From assembly GCA_034638255.1 (NCBI GenBank), contig JAWPGT010000024.1:124001-188000 (forward strand): a stretch of 64,000 bases of DNA. The letters are read 5' to 3'. The translations under genes and the position numbers were made by a program. Under the pieces are notes generated by a model. It saw only the letters and a program-made list of their open reading frames with translations, had not been told where the DNA came from and did no database searches. Positions 58,961 through 64,000 of the stretch are shown here, piece after piece. Numbering within the stretch: the stretch's first letter is position 1; every line of letters begins with the position of its first letter. The DNA is from Coprinus comatus (taxonomy: Eukaryota; Basidiomycota; Agaricomycetes; Agaricales; Agaricaceae).

Positions 58961-59549
58961 GATTCCCAATTACAAATAATTGTACGCTAATTTAACTAAA
59001 ATGTCTCTTTAGCAGTAAAAATGTATAATCTAGGATAATTTGGTAGAATAGCACATAACCTTACACCGGTCACAAACATTACCCTAGGTTATGGAGAACA
59101 TATCATTCAGTTGTATTCAACTTATGTACATACAGGTTCTAAGTTATACATTAAGATTTGAATGAAACCTCTGGTCTGTGGGGTAACTGAAATTAAAGAC
59201 CGCTCTGGCTGAGTGCGCAAAATAAGCGCCCGTTGAGTGTGTAGCTAGTGCATTCCAACTGATAACCTTCAGGCTTCAAGAAAATGACATAGCCATGTTG
59301 CAATACCACATAGCCAGTGATATTGGAGATGCAGGGCAGTGTCCGTTGCTCGCACACACCAAATCAAGGGCCATATGGGTGCTACAGTGGACTATGATGA
59401 TGACGGTAAGAGGTAAGGCTTGTGTCACATGTGTGACAGTCTAGTCGTAGAGGAAACCAGTCACCGAGGACATTGATTAATGACTTTACAGTATCTACAT
59501 TCACAACTCAACTGTTTAGGGCTATTAATTCAAAATGAGTCTGTTATAT
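58961..59549. other. Non-coding 3' flank of the transposase gene
   Basis: No gene or repeat recognised. Confidence 0.35.
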
Positions 59550-59747
59550 CTACTCGAGAAACATTTTGTACAGATGCTTGTCCGTAAATGGATTTACGTA
59601 GAAAGAATTTGCTCTATCTAACACGTTGCCACTTGTCCACTCATTTGGAGCACGAGGGCCAAAATGGGGAAAGAGATGAACGCTGCGTACAATGGTGTTA
59701 ACTGGTATAATACTTACCATGGTATCTCTATTCCCTCCAGTGCGTTG

Positions 59748-61748
59748 CATCAGGAAATCGTGCATTTGCTTGGGTCTACCTTAGGGTTGCTTAGACTACT
59801 TGTTGTACTTGTACATCCTTGGTGAAAAATGTCCCAAGGTACTCTGAGGAGCTTTTTAGTTCCAAGTTAGGTCAAGGATAGAACCAAGTAAATCCTCAAG
59901 CTTTACTTGCTCACGAAAAATGTTAAACTTTAGTTTACATTATTAACACTATTTGTTTTTGTTCTGATCAATGATTATTGATCATCACATATGTTTTGAA
60001 ACTTTTGATGTTATCAAATTTGGACTTTGCAAAAAAAAGCGGATGAGTGTGACATCCTACTCTCCTTGTCACACATCACTCACTCCACGTCACATCCCAA
60101 TGGCAACAATCTCACGAGATCATAATACCTCTGCCACATCATTACATCCCTATTCACTCAATTCCTAACAAAATCTCACGTTTTTAGGCTCTCTAGAATT
60201 GTCTCACCGTTTTGCTTCGAATGACGGCAGTTACGCGTCGCGTGGTTTAGTACTTGTACTATAACAGCCACTTTATTGAACAAGGTAAGCATACAATGTT
60301 TTTGGTCTGTTGTACTCATTTCATCACGCTTTGGCACGCGTCTTGGCTCTTTGGAACCGGCTCTTTTTTCCGCTTCGAACAAGCCTAGCCACACGTGCTA
60401 TGGTTTAATTCTCATGGTATGGCATGAATAATATTGGTATGTCATCACTCTGTAGTATCCTGAGGCTGTCTCACTCATTTCTTCACATAGAGACATTTAC
60501 CTAGGCTCGTTAGACCATTTGTAACTCCTCCATGACTGACCGAAGTTGATTGCGCTGTGGGGAAGGATTGGAGGTGTAGTGAGCAATACTCTGGTACTAG
60601 GTCCCAGGTGAGTCACTCTAACTAAATATGTAATATTTTGCTTGATACATGTTTAATCCTTATGATTTTAGGCTCATTACAACCGTCTTGACGACACCGT
60701 CCGAACAGTGCCATCCGCACTCCGCACCACCCAAAACTCCGGTGCCGACACACTCCTCTCTGGTGAGTTACCATATATGTTCCTCCCCAACTAAATATTT
60801 AATATGTCACTCAATATCTATGCACTCCTTTTGTATCTAGGCTCATTAAAATCACCTAAATGACGCCGTTCGAACGATACCATTTACACTGCACACTGTC
60901 CAAAACCCCTGTGCCGACATGCACATCTCTGGTAAGTTACCACATATGTTCCTCCCCAACGAAATAACTGATATATCATTCAATATCTGTGCACTCCTCC
61001 TGTACTTAGATTCGTTAAAACCGTCTAAACGGCGTTGTTACAACGATACTATCCGCACCACGTACCCCTCAAAACTCATGTACCGACATGCAGATCTTTG
61101 GTAAGTTACTATATATATATTACTCTCCAACTAAATAACTAATAACTCGCCCATTCCTTATTCAATCCTTTTGTGTTTAGGCTCGTTATAACCACATTAA
61201 CCGCCCCTTTCCAACGCTGGTACTCGCACGCCGTACAGTCGAGTATCATGCTTCGTGTGATGTGATCTTTGTAACACATCATCCAAGGTTCGCTTTTTCT
61301 CTCCATTTTTATGTTAATAATTACTTATTTCACTATTACAGTCTCTATGCTGATACAAAGGTATAAGAATGTATTAATACTGTAGACTAAGTTAGTATAT
61401 CACATGTATTATTACAACTTCAATGATATTTTTTTTTTATTGTCCTTATTCCCTTACTTGGTGTGACCTTGAGAGTACTTGAATTATCCCGAAAATGCAA
61501 ATAAAATCCTGTAAAATATAATTACAAGGTAGAAAAGTAACTTTTATGTGCTGTCCAAGTACGTTCAAAGCTATTCAAGTACACCCAAGTTAGAGGGACC
61601 TACTTGGAGCTCCTTGGGACAAATTTTCCAAGGAACTCCAAGGATAATTTTACTCTTCTTTGAATTCTATTGGGGTGTACTTGGAGCTCCTTGGATGCCT
61701 TTCTAAGTAACTTCAAGTACCTCCAAGGACATGCGCGAAATCCTGATG
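59748..61748 (+). mobile_element. TIR element, copy 3 (2001 bp, uninterrupted reference copy)
   Basis: Seen: CATCAGGAAATCGTGCATTT at the left, GCGCGAAATCCTGATG at the right; TG on both sides (59746-59747, 61749-61750). The terminal 250-300 bp at each end are rich in CTTGG/CCAAG words, including CTTGGAGCTCCTTGG twice near the right end. It carries the gypsy-free site CACACCAAGTAAGGG (as reverse complement near 61452-61466). The interior has the module array at 60188-61270. No transposase ORF. Possibly mobilised by an enzyme encoded elsewhere. Confidence 0.85.
60188..61270 (+). repeat. Array of seven exon-like modules inside TIR element copy 3
   Basis: Modules at 60188-60284 (97), 60346-60436 (91), 60505-60607 (103), 60672-60762 (91), 60841-60931 (91), 61010-61100 (91) and 61183-about 61270 (88 bp). 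Most begin GCTC[AGT]TT right after an AG (TTTTTAG, ACCTAG, ATTTTAG, GTATCTAG, TACTTAG, TGTTTAG; the second follows TTG). They end before GTAAGC, GTATGT, GTGAGT, GTGAGT, GTAAGT, GTAAGT. Spacers are 61-82 bp, AT-rich and pyrimidine-rich before the AG, like introns of this genome. The four 91-bp modules are mutually similar (ACCGTCT..ACG.CGCCGTTCGAACG.TACCAT.., CCGACATGCA). No module-spanning ORF: several have stops in all frames. Confidence 0.7.
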
Positions 61749-64000
61749 TGGAGAGATATCCTATACATTAAATTGTGTTGTTCTGGTTGACGTGAGAAAG
61801 GTGTGAACCATTCAACATAGGCAAGGTATTCTGGAACATCTTTTCCCATGAATACTCCTGACCTTATGGATGGAGGCATTGAAAAAACAACATGAACACG
61901 TGCGACTCGATAATCTGTTGAGTGGAGATTTATTGATAAAACAACTTGTTAAGTAATAAAGGGATATACGTACCTTGAATTCCTCCACTAGCACCCTCAT
62001 TTATTTTCACAAGTACAGTATCAAAGCGACCAGCTTGGGGGTTTATATGCACCGAATCCACAGTAGAATGTACTTCAGTAAAAGGATCACTTGATATATA
62101 TTTGATCTTGTTCCATGTCCAAAATTTGCTCTGCGGCATGAACACTCCCCAGATGGCTTCTTCTACCTGAGTAGGTGAATAATGCGGATAATGAACAAGG
62201 ATAATGAACCGGGCAAGTGCTTCATGAAAGAAGGTAGCATGGTATTTTGTCACGAGGTCACTTATTGTGACTTGACGTACACTGGGTCGTTGAGCAAGAT
62301 GTAATTTCCATTCCTGAGGATAGAGAGATAAGGGTGCTTGGGGACTGTATGCAGGTAGCTGAGGGAACAGTGTTGACTGATGCCATTCAATAAATTGATC
62401 ATGGCGGAGAATTTTTTCCTTTCTCTCGATCCACTTTGTCATTTGTAGAAATTCATCCTTTCGGTTTGTGGCCCTATATGCATCTTTGGTAAGGTCAATA
62501 TGTAGACGTTCCGTGTATTCCGTGTTGAAGTTATCGGTTGTCCCAAAGAGTTTAACCTTCTCTGAGTAATGCTGTGCAAAGTGTAGTTTTGGAAGTCGGT
62601 TAAATCCCTTTCGAATACCAAGATCAATAAAGACCTGTTTATTCTGATGAAAATTTGCAAGTGCGAAATTGAGTTGTTGAAGAGTGGAGTTTGTGTGATA
62701 GGGGTATTGAGCTAGATAAAGAAAATCTAACAGAGCTCGCAAACAGCTCACAAGCTTCTTTGTCGATGAAGTATTGTTGGAGCCTGGCAAAACCAGATCT
62801 ACCACAAGTCCAAGTATTATTCTTGCCATTTGATCATGTTCCTTCCCAGAAATATGAGATAAAGAGCTAATGCCCTTGGTAAAATGACGGATATTATGGT
62901 TGGGTGGGAGTCGGCGACACCGAGCATCAATTTCCAAGGGTCTGAAAGCGTTGATAAGCCACCCAATAATGTGTTTGACCAAACCTTGGTAAAGCTGGTG
63001 TAAAACATCTGGTGTAATGGATTGGTAGATGTTTGTATAGGGTAGATTCTGCCAAAATGGACGGACAACAGGTTTTATACGAGCTTCTTTGCATTTCTTG
63101 AGAAAGCCAACTGGGTTTGCATCAAAAGAGTCCAAGATATTAAGCACGTGATTTAGATCATGCAATTTGTTGAATGGTTTCCCGCTACCATCACTCTCTC
63201 TATCATTTTCATCGTTGTTGTTCCCATCCTCTTCTTCTTCATCATCGTCAATGGCTAGTTTAGGACACATTGGACAATCTCCTGTGTAAACACATGTTGT
63301 TAGCACTTGCTCTGGATAATCCCCAACAAACGCTGCCAAAATGGGATGCATTCTTCGACAAATACCATCTGCAGTTTCCATCTCAATCCCCGTTATGCCA
63401 AGTTCTGCCAAAGGTTTGAAAATTTCATTCATACATGAATGATACAAGTTTGCTAACATCCGCCGACGTGCAGTTTTGTTTGTAACCCCTTCAAGACGCG
63501 TCATAGGAAGATATCCCAAAAGAACATAGGCTCTTGCAGAAGGCTTCCGACGAATTTCTTTGGGTATGTTTCCAATTGTTAAGTACACTGGATAGGCTGA
63601 TTTATTCCGAAATAGTGTTAACTGTGTCTTGTCAGTAGATATGATGAGAGGAATGATTGAGCCTCCTGGTACGTCTTTATTTAGTACTTTCTAAAATCAC
63701 CATTAATCTTTTATAAATATTTAGAATTTATAGAAACTATCGTACCTGTGTAGCCCACCACCATTTTCCTGTATACATATCATGGTAAATTCGTTCCTCT
63801 TGTTTATCATCAACATAATGCTTTTCAGGTGAAAAATGCATATAAGGGCTGAGACACGTATCCTTGACAAGAGCCCTGATGCATTCAACTACATCTCGAA
63901 AGTACACTTCACAAACTTCCGATCCAATCAACACTTCACGTTTCATGAACTTTGGACGGCCAGGAAGCTTTGTATCTATTATTTCATTCATTTCTTTGGT

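Larger units (their letters stand above)
59550..63991 (-). pseudogene. Plavaka-type (KDZ-related) transposase, interrupted by a TIR element; 5' end outside window
   Basis: Known: Plavaka transposases are DNA-transposon enzymes common in mushroom genomes. Seen: 5' part 63991-63746 (..YTGKWWWATQ), intron 63745-63691, main exon 63690-61974 with IIPLIISTDKTQLTLFRNKS, YPVYLTIGNIPKEIRRKPSA, a CX2C site (GDCPMCP), an acidic run, LHDLNHVLNILDSF, ITPDVLHQLYQGLVKHIIGW, RLPPNHNIRHFTKGIS, GKEHDQMARIILG, and the TERLHIDLTKDAYRATNRKD block. Intron 61973-61915, then YLAYVEWFTPFSRQPEQ until 61749, where the element 59748-61748 splits the exon. The rest (SIIPVNTIVRSVHLFPHFG, EWTSGNVLDRANSFYVNPF) ends at 59550. 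Removing the element and 2 bp restores the frame; otherwise no break. No TIRs of this transposon itself were identified. Confidence 0.85.

Noticed and set aside
15888..61748. Helitron or Tc1/mariner identity for the 2-kb elements
   Set aside because: There are clear terminal inverted repeats and duplicated dinucleotides, which Helitrons lack; the duplications are TG and TC, not TA.
1..64000. tRNA, rRNA genes and CRISPR arrays
   Set aside because: No cloverleaf-like A/B box pairs, rRNA segments or regularly spaced repeat-spacer arrays were noticed by eye; a dedicated scan was not possible.

Overview
The window looks like nuclear DNA of a basidiomycete fungus, probably an Agaricomycete. Genes carry short GT-AG introns of about 50-85 nt, and the content is typical of that group: ergosterol C-24 methyltransferase, fungal NACHT NTPases, a RecQ-like helicase fragment, a Ty3/gypsy chromovirus, Ty1/copia elements and a Plavaka (KDZ-related) transposase. 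No species can be assigned from sequence alone.

Layout. 1-6.3 kb holds ordinary single-copy genes, all on the minus strand: a partial regulator-like gene, ERG6 and an S9 serine peptidase with a one-base frameshift. 7-13 kb holds three RAD52-like loci in a row: two intact but divergent short paralogues and one decayed full-length copy. 13-19 kb holds NACHT genes on the opposite strand, split by a 1.9-kb terminal-inverted-repeat (TIR) element. 20-38.5 kb is a nest of transposons: a copia gag, interrupted by a TIR element, itself interrupted by a nearly intact gypsy element with 5-bp target duplication, next to a degraded copia element that carries a solo LTR. 39.9-43.3 kb holds a C2H2 zinc-finger gene and an Ede1-like EH-domain gene. 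43.2-58.5 kb repeats the RAD52/NACHT block two more times in tandem, then once inverted around a broken RecQ-like helicase. 58.5-64 kb holds a copia remnant and a Plavaka transposase gene interrupted by the third TIR element.

Two things stand out. First, RAD52-like and NACHT-like genes were duplicated together as a DNA segment (introns and flanks included), then frameshifted, deleted and fused; one fused NACHT copy keeps an open 800-residue frame. Second, there is a family of about 2-kb TIR elements with no transposase. Their insertions make 2-bp target duplications, shown by restoring the interrupted coding sequence at three sites. Inside each is an array of roughly 91-bp modules bounded by splice-like GT and AG signals. 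I cannot match this family to a named superfamily.

Several otherwise good ORFs are broken by single-base deletions, so some 'pseudogene' calls may reflect assembly indel errors. All function assignments come from motifs recognised by eye; no database search was run.
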